Assembly (NCBI GenBank): GCA_048013815.1
Contig: CM106586.1
Coordinates: 11,532,001 to 11,596,000, forward strand
Reading direction: 5' to 3'
Length of the DNA: 64,000 nucleotides
DNA from: Setoptus koraiensis
Taxonomy: Eukaryota > Arthropoda
Under the pieces are notes generated by a model that saw only the letters and a list, made by a program, of their open reading frames with translations, had not been told where the DNA came from and ran no database searches. Each line of letters begins with the position of its first letter. The stretch's first letter is position 1. Position numbers and translations under genes: made by a program. Positions 42,340-53,021 of this stretch are shown here, in pieces.

Positions 42340-44465
42340 CTATAGTAAACCTATTATAGGTATCGAGCAAGACACCACCAACTAACACAGTATGTTTTAA
42401 TAAATCTAATTATGATATTGATTCCCTCTCTATTTGTTTAATAATATATAACACAAGCACGAATAAATAATTATTTTTGCATATATATATATATATATAT
42501 ATATGTTTAGGTTTAATTCACGGATGTTAACCTCTCACGATCTTCACTAAGCTGTTGCATTGGAAACATCACCAACAAGATGCTTTCACTCAGCATCTAT
42601 TGATTGAATAAAAATCAAGATATCAATGGAGACGACTGATTTTTTAGGACTATCATAAATTTATGTCATATATTTATGTTGCTGTTTTACGTTCAAGTTT
42701 TTGCTTAGCGCATTCGTATTGTCGTTATGGATGCTGAATGGTAATTTTACATCATATCTGCATTTTTTTATTTTATTTCTTTTTGTCTCTCGTGTTTGCC
42801 ATAGAATTTTTCATCACGAGCATATTTGAAAGAAAAATCTATTATCTAACTCAACAATATCAAACATTTGAAAGTGTCTATTACTCACTTCGACTGAGCT
42901 CAAGCGACTTGGAGCGGTGCTTACTTCAAGGCAGCCCGAAACTACTACCACTCAACAAAAATAACACTCTGAAAGTTAACACAGTCATTACTAATCATTC
43001 AACTATTTTTTCGCAACACTTACAACAGGTAGTTGTACACTCTAACAACATCCAGATCATATTGGTGATCAAATGAACGGAAAATGTTTCAAGATAAAGA
43101 TAAAATTCACACTGGCATTACACAGTATTTACTTACATGAGCAACACACTATTTCATTCACACAAAACATCCATCAGCAACTGATTGATTTTCTCACTTG
43201 TCAGTATCTTTCTCGATCATTCAATTAGATTAAAGAAAGTATCGCAATAACAAGAGTATTTTCAAGTAATGAATAGTTGCGCCAACTGTATATTGAGATT
43301 CCATTCAATTGATATTCTATTAAATTGAATTTATAGTAAACTTGTCCTCAAGACGGAAGTCACTTTTTACCAACCAACTTGCAGCATTATTGTTGTTCTT
43401 CGGAGCAAATGAGATGAGCTGTTTCGTAAATCAAATTCTATTAAATAATCTGCTGTGAATACAACTCATTTGACTGCTACTGATTAGTATAGCGAATACA
43501 CTGTCGAGGACGTAATTTATTTTGTAGGCTGATACGGCAAAGAAAAAATGGTCATGGCTATGCATAAACATCCGGCTGATAGTGACTAAAAGAGGGTACA
43601 TCGGATTTGTATCCGTAACAATTGTCCAAACAGGTGAGAGACAAAGATGAATTCATGAGGGACTTGAGTAGCTTCTCTGCTAACAGTAGCCTCCAGCAAA
43701 TCTTCTTATCTACAGTAGTGTAGTTACTGCTGTCATTGTTCCCGCTCTTAGTTACGAAAAGTTATTCGCTCAGAGCAAGATTTGAGTTTCAATTCGCAGA
43801 CCCCCCACTACCGCGGATGTTGTTACGAACCTCAGGTACACGATTGATTAGATGTGATTGAATAGATCTATTACAGTCGCGGTTTTAACAATTTATCACG
43901 ACTTCTTTGCCAGCTGCTGTTTGAAATTTGTCGAGCTGGGAGAATTCTTCGTTATCACTTATATAATGTTATCACGCAATGACGATTCTTCTCATGATCA
44001 ACTAGACCTAAAATTATATCCTACATATCAACTCAGTTCAGACATCCTAATCATGTCTGTAGATAGAAACAAGTTATATAGCTAGCAACGGAATACTATT
44101 GAAGGCAGTCCTTTCAATTACTGTCTGTGTTTCGATTGACCGAATCGTCGAAAGTTGAAAGGAAATACACTTGTGAGACTTTAGCTTGACGCTAGACGAG
44201 ACTAACCATACATTGAATATAAATATCAACGGGTACCCAATCTCTGTTTGCATTAGAGCCATTTGCCATTGAATTGAATGCAGTGTCTAGTTATTCTTGA
44301 ACACAAAGAGAATGACTAAAACTAAACAGTTACTTAGGATGTTGACAGATGATTAAATGCATGCACGATAGATCAAGAGTTGTTCTCGTAATCGACACCG
44401 ACAAAAGTCCAAGCCTTGAAAGAGCTTCGATCTGTTGATTTTTTTCTTCAAAATTTTTGCTACTA
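42340..44465. other. Gene-poor region upstream of the giant gene
   Basis: It contains the promoter of the giant gene (right of 42339) and an (AT)n tract at 42482-42504. No supported coding sequence was seen. One hydrophobic open frame at 42738-43076 on the plus strand has no other support. Confidence 0.45.
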
Positions 44466-44657
44466 TCACTCAGAGAATCGGGAACGAGCAGAAGCGATAT
44501 TATTTGCCATCCCACCTCGTGGTCTTTTACCTTTGTGCATATAGACTAGAACAAGGATGATCATTGCTATCCCAAAGAAGGGGTGGACTAGACCCAATGA
44601 ACCCATGACCTAGTTCGTGAGGCCAAACGAGCTGCAATCGATCTCGTTCACCGTCAT
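44466..44657 (-). pseudogene. Broken member of a small one-pass membrane protein family
   Basis: The 64-codon frame (ATG at 44657, TGA at 44466) carries an internal TAG at codon 16. The conserved parts are NEIDCSS near the start and the membrane segment GIAMIILVLVYMHKGK. It matches the copy at 48748-48934 along its whole length, including 3' flanking sequence, and the intact gene at 47905-48099 in its membrane segment. The second Cys of the family is lost and the stop makes it a pseudogene, unless an intron removes the TAG. Confidence 0.6.
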
Positions 44658-45065
44658 TATACCCAGTTTCCCAATCGCTTTCAGTACCTTTATATCTCTC
44701 TCAATTATGGGACCATTTTTATCACGCAATCGGAAGAAAAGCTCTGTGTACCATTTTCAGAGCATTATAATGGGCCCATGGCTTCTTAGGTGAGTTTCAC
44801 GGATATGTTTCTGCAATAATAGAATAAGTATTTCTTCGATGAAAATGTAACAAATATCTTTCTTCAGATTTCGGCCAAACTATTCGTGATTTGAGCGAGC
44901 TGCTATGATATGGGTTGTCCCAGAATATGTAAGCATTGGTTGCTTCGATTCGTTCGATTTCGATGCAATCTCTTCTATTGCATCTACTGCTGTCCTGTGC
45001 GTAATGAGGCGAACTTAGAAGCCTCTATCTCTTCCTGTTTTTGCAATTTTCGACTTTTTCTGAAA
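44658..45065. other. 5' part of a mariner remnant and flank
   Basis: A mariner-like end (TA followed by TGGGTTGTCCCAGAA) lies at 44909, about 155 bases before the transposase ATG, so this stretch is probably the left end of the element. The matching right end was not found. Confidence 0.4.
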
Positions 45066-45545
45066 ATGGAGCGTTCTAATTATCGACACATTTTAGACCA
45101 CTTTAAGAGTGGCGAAAAACTTACTGAGCTAGATAGATATTTTAAAGAAATCTATGGAGATCAGGGGCCAAGCTACTCAACGATCAAACGCTGGTATGCA
45201 AATTTTGAAACAGGACATTTCAGCATAGAAGATGAGGCCCACACGGAGTGCCCAACAGCAGCAATATCAGGCCCTTTGATTGAAAATATCGAGAAGCGAA
45301 CGGAAAAATCAGTGTTCGATCCATTGCAGCAATTGTCAAGTCATTCAAATAAACAGTCTACAGAATTTTAAATGACAATTTATCAATGAAAAAACTTTAC
45401 GCGCGCTGGGTGCCCTCACAGACAGAGAGACAGAGACAGAGAATGGACAGAAAGCGGTGGAGAGTGACCAATTCGAGGGCTTATCCCGGACAACAAAAAA
45501 AAGTTATGGCCACGTCTTTTGGGATGCAATAGCGTCTCGGGAGTA
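45066..45545 (+). pseudogene. Decayed mariner transposase (N-terminal part)
   Basis: The ATG at 45066 opens a mariner-type paired helix-turn-helix region: YRHILDHFKSGEKLTE, YSTIKRWYANFETGHFSIEDE, then EKRTEKSV. A one-base shift follows. The next frame carries SIAAIVKSFK, a stop, then TVYRILNDNLSMKKLYARWV, all in the order expected of mariner. Beyond 45430, only scraps such as KVMAT remain and the catalytic DD34D region cannot be followed. The element is dead. Confidence 0.85.
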
Positions 45546-46084
45546 GCGAATCGACAGCACCTTCCCAACCTACAATCTCACCGCCTCAGTCCTCTGACCG
45601 AGAGGATACCAAGTTACACTTTAACTTCACACTGTCTGCATTAGAAGGTGATCATCAGGGCGACTGCTTAAAGAAGAACAAAGCATAAAATGGTTGAAGC
45701 TTTTCTCGACAGTTATGAATGCTGTGGTGTCATTATCACACTACAGCAAACCATATACGTACAAAGTTAGGTTTCTCTATCATCACTCTCACGATTCACA
45801 ATTGTCAGCCCAATTCAGCTCTTGCAGATCGTCGTCTTAAATACATGATTCCATCAACAAACAAGCAACGATGTAACCCAATTTTTTTTATTAAATCAAC
45901 TTTTTACGGTGGAGTGTTCACTGGAATCGTATCAAACACATTCCAACAACTTGCTTCACTACCCAAAATGCGGTTCAATTGTCCATGGTAGTTTTATGGT
46001 GATGTTATTCGAAGATACGGCGACCATTGTTTCACCGCTTCGAATATGGTACCATGATTTCAATTGAGTCGTTAATGTATTTTC
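45546..46084. other. Non-coding, probably the decayed right part of the mariner element
   Basis: No frame holds. Some short stretches are reminiscent of mariner, but not enough to annotate. Confidence 0.35.
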
Positions 46085-46276
46085 TCAGCTTTTCATCACC
46101 TTGATTATAACGTAAACTAACATCCCAACGAAACTCCCCAGGAACAACGCGTCTGCTAACAAAGCAAGTAAATTTACCGGCCCACATCCACAGTCAGTCG
46201 GTGTGTTCAAAAGAGCGAGGCACAGCCGATCACCAAAATCTCCCGCCCGCCTAGCACTAATGGCCAAAGAATCCAT
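46085..46276 (-). CDS. Possible small membrane protein (63 codons)
   Basis: The ATG at 46276 opens 63 codons ending at 46085. A soluble N-terminal half contains PTDCGCGPVN, and a single hydrophobic segment follows (LFLGSFVGMLVYVIIKVM). It is oriented like the small membrane proteins at 44466, 47905 and 48748, but no clear sequence match to them can be claimed. It could be a real short gene or chance. Confidence 0.35.
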   Translation of the reverse strand: MDSLAISARRAGDFGDRLCLALLNTPTDCGCGPVNLLALLADALFLGSFVGMLVYVIIKVMKS

Positions 46277-47904
46277 GGTGTGTATATAAGACGATTAGTT
46301 CACTTTATGCTAAACAGGTGATAATTCTACTAATAATTATGGTATTGTCCTCCGTGCTGCTGTTGTGTCTGATAGTCCCTGAGGTTGAGAAGTGGTGATT
46401 TTCTATCATATATTATGCCACCAGAAACTTGCAAGTGGTGTAGAATGTTCGACTGTTCAACTGTCGTGGCAAAATTTGTCGTAATAAGCATGGAGCCTGT
46501 TGAGATAAAAAAAAATGATGAAAATTACGAATGCACTTGAGCGCGTGATTACTGATGAATCAACTTAACAGTTGTTTGGTTGCGTTGAAAAGCAATTGTT
46601 TTCTGTAGTATCAAATCTTGCATTATCTGATATCCTAGTGAGCATTTGTGACATAATTAATTAATTACTGTGTGTAAGTCGTCTTGGAGAAATTGTCTTT
46701 TTATATGCGTACTATTTATTTCGTCTGCTACACCCGTGCGGTATTTGGAAGTGAGAAAAATAATGCTTGCACCCTGAGCATAGAACACTGAGACCAGAGC
46801 TCTGCACAAAGGGTAGGCGTTATTTTTCGCCAGTGTCCAGATACTTAATCACACCTATGTATGTGGGGCCCGTCTTCTGACTCACACGCTACTCGTCAAT
46901 CTTGACAAGAGACATAAAAAAACTCGACCACTCTCTACATCACTCTTTTGTGGAGTTATCTTCCAGTTGTCGAAAAATGCAGATTATATACATTAAATTT
47001 AGTTGTGGATGATATAACGTATGCTGTTACAGAAGTTTCTGTAGATGGAAAACGCTCAAGCTATCTTTCGGCTTGCACGAATATAGCTTAGAATTCTTTT
47101 CCTTCTTGATCAGAAGCGCGCCACAAATTCTGCTAGAGGTTCATATTTAGATAGCTATTAAGAGGAACACTTGATGATTGATAAGGACGATAGATACGGT
47201 GGTCATTGTTGGTACAAAAATTGGTACAAAATTGTTGTATAAATCGGTAAAAATTATATGAAAACCTGGCCTTTTTTGTGGGCCTAAGAATAGCATTCTT
47301 TTATCTCTCAATCCGGAGTTCAGAAAAGCTATAGTTTGGCCATTCTGGTTGTATCACACATCAAGTTGTTGTCTAATCTCACGAAAGACATCTAACTAGC
47401 AGATGTTGTATCGTCAGTATTGATCTCAACTTCGACAAAACAACTCGATCTGTTTGTGAAATATTCAGACTAGCTTCAGTTATCGCTATAATGAATGTGA
47501 CTACAATTCTAAAGAGAATCGATTCTGTAGTGTGAGAAGCATGATCGAACCCGCTTTGCATTGTGTTTTTACATTGATACAGGCGTTTCGTTCTATAATG
47601 CGGTACAGTGTTCAAGCATAGATTTTCTGTATGAAAAACAAATTTTTTTGAAATTGCTCGCAAGCAAGCGATACCAGATTAAACTAGCACCCTAATGTTG
47701 TGTCTGAAGTAACTTTAATGCGGAGATATCGTTATGAGGCTTGTATCTTATTACATAGATCGCACCATGGACGGAGGGAGTCGATCGGGTTGTCCTCCTA
47801 ATGTGTCATTCACGCGGTTTGATGGTAGAAATGATTGTTGTTCCGGCTGAACATGGTATCCGGGACGGGAGGGCGGATATGAAATTCGCCCGGGATATCC
47901 GTCA
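46277..47904. other. Gene-poor AT-rich region
   Basis: About 1.6 kb with no supported gene on either strand. Short open frames lack domains and splice context. Confidence 0.45.
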
Positions 47905-48099
47905 TTAATATCGTCGTCTGTTCCAATATAAATGCATTAATGCGATCATAATTGCTATGATACCAATATACCCAAGGTAAACCACTATTGTGACCCACCT
48001 GCTAAGGCAATGTTCAAAGCATTTAGCGCTATTCATCTTAATCAAAATCTCCCAACAATTGTCCCCCAAATCAGTGAAACATTGAGGAGGATAACCCAT
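47905..48099 (-). CDS. Small one-pass membrane protein, intact family member
   Basis: The 64-residue frame starts at the ATG at 48099. It begins MGYPPQCFTDLGDNC and then MNSAKCFEHCLSRW, a CX3C motif just before a membrane segment (YLGYIGIIAIMIALMHLYW) and a short basic end (NRRRY). The pattern MN-X3-C-X3-C-X3-W, then a membrane segment rich in GIAII, also occurs in the broken copies at 44466-44657 and 48748-48934. This makes a coding origin likely. A donor-like AG/GTGGGT lies within the frame, so a spliced form is possible. Function unknown. Confidence 0.55.
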   Translation of the reverse strand: MGYPPQCFTDLGDNCWEILIKMNSAKCFEHCLSRWVTIVVYLGYIGIIAIMIALMHLYWNRRRY

Positions 48100-48747
48100 G
48101 GCTCAATTAAGTTATTGTTATTTATTATTTCAATATATAGTAAATATTCTTCCAATCAAAATATGAGAAAATATCTTTAGATGAATTTTGTCAAAACTGT
48201 TCTTGATCTGTGCGAAATATTTTTATATCGTATTTCACTACATGTTGGACGAGAGATGTTATAAGGAATCGTTTGCGTCAGGACTAGATCCAGATTTCGT
48301 TTCTTATTTCACGTGCGATCAGTCGATTTGCAATATCATTGCATGTATGTTATACAGTAGTGTAGTATTCAGAGGAGCTGAGGGGTGTAACACACACCCC
48401 GCCTCCTGTGTCTCCCCGACGAGGCATGAGGTGATTCTCCCCCGATCACTGGTTGTACATTTATGTTACAATTTATTCAGTTGATGAAAGTAAAAATGTG
48501 ATTCTAGTCAACTTATAGTTTGAATAGTTAAAATGTGGATTTATGAAGTACATGACGTACATCATGTCTGACTCCATGAGGCTTGGGATTCTGATTGAGA
48601 AAATAACAAAAAAAAATATATTATTTTATTGTAACTATTCAAAAAATCACTTCTTGGTTGAAGTTTTGGTATACTTTTTACATTCTCGTAATTGACATAG
48701 GTCCAATATAGGTGCAATCTGTTGATTTTTTTCCAAAATTGTTGTTG
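48100..48747. other. Intergenic region, no supported gene
   Basis: AT-rich sequence between two members of the small membrane protein family. A plus-strand open frame at 48188-48484 has no other support. Confidence 0.4.
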
Positions 48748-48934
48748 CTACCACAGGGCTAACAGAAAATGAGCAGGGACGGTGTTATTTGCTATTCCAA
48801 CCAGCGGCTCCTTACGTTTTTCCGTGTAGAGTAGAATAAGAATGATTATTGCTATTCCAATGAAGAAGTAGACTAACCGTTGCATTCCTGACCCAGTCCG
48901 TGCTGCAATACGATTTGCAATTGAATTCGTTCAT
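48748..48934 (-). pseudogene. Broken member of the small one-pass membrane protein family
   Basis: It starts MNEFNCKSYCSTDWVRNA in one frame, keeping the CX3C and W of the family. The membrane segment (RLVYFFIGIAIIILILLYT) and basic end (EKRKEPLVGIANN) are in another frame. Total length is one base off a multiple of three, so a single-base indel disrupts it. Sequence similarity with 44466-44657 extends beyond the stop codon. Confidence 0.6.
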
Positions 48935-49525
48935 CCTCTTCAATATATAATCTACCTTCTCCTCCTTGCCATAATGAAGGTTAATCTTCTATCCTTAGTT
49001 CGGTGTGCATCTATAGCGACCCAAATGAACATTATGTTGAATTTTATTTTAAGATGATGTCCCCTGCGAATTGACGAAGAAGTGCGACATTTAATTTCAC
49101 TTCTCGCAATTCAATCTGATTGTTTCCTGTAGAGTCAGAAGATACTGACAGCGATACAACAATAACAATTAATTTTTTTTACATCGCTCCGAGTATTCAC
49201 GTGACCAATCAACGTTTTGCTTTTAGAGATTTTCCTAAACGGTAGTAATCGCTACCGGCTTTTACCGTAAATCCAATGAAAAAATCAGAGTGCTTCCAGT
49301 GACGGCAGAATAAAGCGGTGTACCGAGCACCATCACAAGTTCATCTCAATTGTCAGGGTAAATGCAGCACACAATTAATCGACTTGATTACAAATGTACA
49401 CGTATGAAGACATTTCAAAGACATTCAAATTTTTCATTTTACTTCTGCACATCTATATTACATTAAACGAGGAACTTTATGTTCTTACTGTCGGTGGCTC
49501 AACTGTATAAACAGATCTTGATGTT
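48935..49525. other. Upstream region of the enolase-phosphatase-like gene
   Basis: No coding signal was seen. The region presumably holds the promoter of the gene at 49526. Confidence 0.4.
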
Positions 49526-51038
49526 ATGAAAAATTCTTTGAATTTACCCACTCCAAAAGCTATCGGTACTGTAGTCCTACCTTTACCCAGTCACATTATT
49601 ATAGATGCAAATGGTACAATAGCTGCCATTGATGATTGTTTGATCGGTTCGGATGCATACTATTATGTTGAACGAAACCTTAAAGAGTTTCTTAATCAGT
49701 TCTGGTATGACAAAAATATTCTTACAGCCATCAACAAGCTTAAATCAGAATATATCAATGATAAGAAGCTACAGTCATCAAAATGCCCAAAAATTGTCGT
49801 CAGTCCCATTGATGGCACAACCGCTCTGTCAACACCTCCATCACAAGCAACAGCAAACACAGCAAATCAAGCGGCAAACTCCACGTTAGATACGCAGCAA
49901 TCAAATGTGAAACAAAACACCAACCCACAGGGAGGGGGAGAGAAGACTGCAGGTACTTCTAGCCATCAAGCTCACCAGCAGAATGATCCGAGTAACGCAG
50001 CAAGCAAATTGATCGGTGCATTACAAAATAATAAAGCTGTTGGCTCGGAATTATTTCTCGAGAATAGGAGTGGGTCAATCAAGACAGCATCAGCAACATC
50101 CGCCATCTCGAGCTCTGGCCTTATATCGTCACATCCGTCGGCATCAAGTCAGGGCCAGATTAAACCACCAGTTCCTGATGAGGAGCTCGAGTCTATTTAT
50201 GAGCATATATTGTGGCGTCTGAGAGAGAGGAAAATATCATCAGGGACAAGGTTGTTATTGGAGCACGTTCTATTTCAAGCCTATGATCGGGGTAGCTTGA
50301 AGATGCTGATATACGAGGAGGTACCAAATGTTCTGAACGAGTGGAGAATGGTAAAAGGTATCAAGTTGGTGTCCTTCTCAAGGGGGTCGGGCGAGTCTCA
50401 GCGATGTTATTTTGGTTCGACCACACGGGGAAATATATCAAAAGTAGGTCAAATCCATCGATTCTCTCTGACTCCGATATATTCTGCATATACATCGTGC
50501 ATATATACGCCATATAGTCTTTTGTATCGGGTATTTCCACGGTTTAAATCGGAATTTTCTCAATTTCCGCTTACCCCGAACTGCCACAAATATCGGATAG
50601 GTTGTATAGATTGAGCTCACAATCGTTTCATCAAATAACGAGTCCCTTTTGTTCTCTATTCGTTTCATTCTCTAGCTATTTTCGCATTTTGTAGATGGTA
50701 CGGACAAATTGAGTCCTAGCACTGATTTGTTCAAAAAAGTAATAGAAAAAATCAAACCAGATAAAAGCGACTCTGTTCTTTACATAACAAGCGTGATGCT
50801 AGACGCAGAGACTGCCGCCAAATGCCAAATCAATGTTGTTTTAGTTGACAGAGATGATCAATATAGCGACAGTCCATTGGCGATAGCGTCACGCGAAAAA
50901 ACGGCTACTAGTAAATATGCCAGCACACGGTCGAGATCGCACGAAAGGTTGAAATCTAGTAGAGGCAAAGTGAAGGAGAAAGACAGGATTAGATTGGTGA
51001 AATCACTTACAGATATAATATTCAGGCGGATGCGCTGA
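49526..51038 (+). CDS. Enolase-phosphatase E1-like protein, probably catalytically inactive
   Basis: Exons 49526-50443 and 50676-51038 (phase 0) give 426 residues. ENOPH1 is a HAD phosphatase of the methionine salvage pathway. The fold's landmarks are visible: the motif I region (IIIDANGT, residues 24-31), a helix ending KEFLNQFWYDKN, and the block AYDRGSLKMLIYEEVPNVLNEW. The motif II region (SFSRGSGESQRCYFGS) follows, then the motif IV region (LYITSVMLDAETAAKC) with VVLVDRDDQ after it. Key residues differ from the enzyme: motif I has DAN for DIE, the segment around the catalytic Lys of motif III is not recognisable, and motif IV has TS where the enzyme has TD. A disordered Ser/Gln/Asn-rich insert of about 140 residues splits the cap, and a Ser/Arg/Lys-rich tail is added. 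A divergent paralogue or pseudoenzyme is most likely. Confidence 0.75.
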
Positions 51039-52000
51039 TTTGTCAGCAAAAAATTCCATTTATCAGCTTTTATGTGCTGAATATTTCCCGAAGAACAGAC
51101 ATATATGATGTGCCGATAAACAACAAGAAAGCAATCCAAAGGAGTTCACAAGCTTAGAAAGAGACTTCTCGACTTTCGAAGAAAACCTTTCCTCAATAAC
51201 GACACACATGGCATCTCATTTTCGGGACGAGAATCAATTTCGGCCGACTATTCACTTTTATAATACTATCCCGAAAAAGAGTAGAATCCGATAAAATAGA
51301 TGACAGAAAATGATTCCTGTGATTTTGAATATGACTACATATCCTGCTGGCCTGGACTTGCAGCGTAACTTCAGGATAAATGAGGCTTAACTTGCGGTCG
51401 CAGTGCAGAGAGAAATGAAAAAAAAAGAAACATTGGGGGAAAGAAATTTCGGGGTGTTTTTTTTTTTGGCGTTCGCCTTGGGAGTGTGTGTCAAATTGAC
51501 ACTGTCAATAACCTCAAAAAACGAGCATCCATCGTCACAAAAAAATCACCTTGGTTGCACTCCCGTCATAAACCCCGTTGTTATAAACCATGCTTTTATT
51601 GAAAAATCTCGCAATGATCATAAACTTTTTAAAGAACTTGAACCTTGAAACTCAAACACGTTTCTCTGAAAAACATTAATGTGTTGAGAGAAACGTGTTT
51701 CAGATGTGCGTCATATGTACAGTGTAGCCTGCATCGCTGAAGCAACGACAATAAACAAACAAATTAGGGCTCAAAAACAGACTACCAAGTAAGAAGCAAG
51801 TTTTTCTTACTAATTTCCAATTTGTGTTATTGCGCGTGATTTACCTTGCAGTCAGTTGTTGTAAAGATCTTTGGAGAAAAGAGTGAGAGAATTATATTAG
51901 CTTCTCTCGAAAACGATTGTCCTCAGCTTTTTCTTGAAAGATTAAGTTTTCCATGTTAAAACGTTCATAATTGATAGATAGGAATACCAGAAATTTCGAT
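51039..52000. other. Intergenic region with a strong hairpin
   Basis: No supported gene. The hairpin at 51654-51700 is the only notable structure. The right end should contain the promoter of the four-TM gene. Confidence 0.45.
51654..51700. repeat. Perfect 14-bp inverted repeat (hairpin)
   Basis: AAACACGTTTCTCT and AGAGAAACGTGTTT pair perfectly across a 19-base spacer. It lies in a non-coding stretch. It could be the fold-back end of a degenerate element or an RNA hairpin. Confidence 0.75.
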
Positions 52001-52531
52001 ATGGCAGAGGCAGATGGTACTAAGGAATCAGGGCAAGTATTGTGCTTTCGCAAGCGTACTATCGATGATTGGCTGGACAATTGTCTAGCTTGTCTTGGTT
52101 TCTCGGCCTCATCATATATAGGCATAAAATGTGTAAATTTATTATTTTTTGTACAGTTGGACTCTATATATCATAGTATTGGCTACGTATCATCCTTGGC
52201 CGTAATTTCGTTGCCGTTGGCTTTCAGGGCTTCAAGTAGGAACTCACTAGGACTGATGTTCTTATTCTTGCTCATCTTATGGTATCATATCTTTGGTATA
52301 TTTTCATATGTCTACTTGTACATGCGAAATAGTCCAAACGCGAATACTAAAGATACCGAATTGTCCTTCAATCAGTTTATTTCCACTCCAGTTCATCAAG
52401 TTACACTGGCCTTTTATTGCCTATTTCTACTGTCTTGTCTGGTGCTAACGATAGTCAAGATTATTTCGATCGTAAAACGAATTGAGCCTTCGAAGGTCGC
52501 TCTCACAAACAACCATCCCAGTGAATATTGA
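52001..52531 (+). CDS. Four-transmembrane protein of unknown function
   Basis: The ATG at 52001 opens 176 intronless codons. A charged N-terminus (AEADGTKESGQ, then FRKRTIDDWLDNCLACLGF) leads into four hydrophobic segments at about residues 35-55, 60-78, 83-105 and 133-155. A basic, Ser-containing tail follows. The layout resembles MARVEL or tetraspan-like small proteins, but no diagnostic motif (for example CCG of tetraspanins) is present. Function unknown. The regular alternation of membrane segments and polar loops supports a real gene. Confidence 0.6.
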   Translation: MAEADGTKESGQVLCFRKRTIDDWLDNCLACLGFSASSYIGIKCVNLLFFVQLDSIYHSIGYVSSLAVISLPLAFRASSRNSLGLMFLFLLILWYHIFGIFSYVYLYMRNSPNANTKDTELSFNQFISTPVHQVTLAFYCLFLLSCLVLTIVKIISIVKRIEPSKVALTNNHPSEY

Positions 52532-53021
52532 ATCGGTGGTAAGTGAAAAAGGTCATGATTGAATAATTTTGTGGTTTAGAACGAACCATCTGCACGTATC
52601 AATAAAGTCTCGTATAAGGATATATTATTTACTGTAAGGCGCAGTTACGAAAGGTTCTGATCCTAGTACCTACTAAGGTTTTTCGTGATTTCTTTTCTTT
52701 ATTTCTTTTTTGTTCAATTCAATATTTCCTCAAAAAGGGTCCAACCGAAACAAGAATTAACCTTACATCATTTTCACAGTAAAATGGGAGGCAAGAGTGA
52801 AAATTTCGCGAAAAAGTAGCGGCTTGCTAATGAAAAACAGGAAACAGAAATAAGCCATACCTTTCGGACAATACCCTATTTTTGGAAATTGAAGATTCAA
52901 AATAGAAACAGCCCGAAATGGGACGACCACTTATTGCTATCTATGTAAGAGAAAATCACGGATGAAAATTTGAAGTCTAGATATAAATTCAAGTATAATA
53001 AAAACGGCAACAGTGTATTAA
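52532..53021. other. Non-coding between convergent genes
   Basis: This holds the 3' ends of the four-TM gene (plus) and the CK1-like kinase (minus). No other signal was seen. Confidence 0.5.

Noticed and set aside
42738..43076. Hydrophobic plus-strand open frame of 112 codons
   Set aside because: The AT-rich context gives hydrophobic codons by chance, and a donor-like GTAATT directly follows the ATG. No homology was recognised.
51403..51648. Plus-strand open frame of 81 codons
   Set aside because: It is low-complexity, with A and T homopolymers at its start and no supporting feature.
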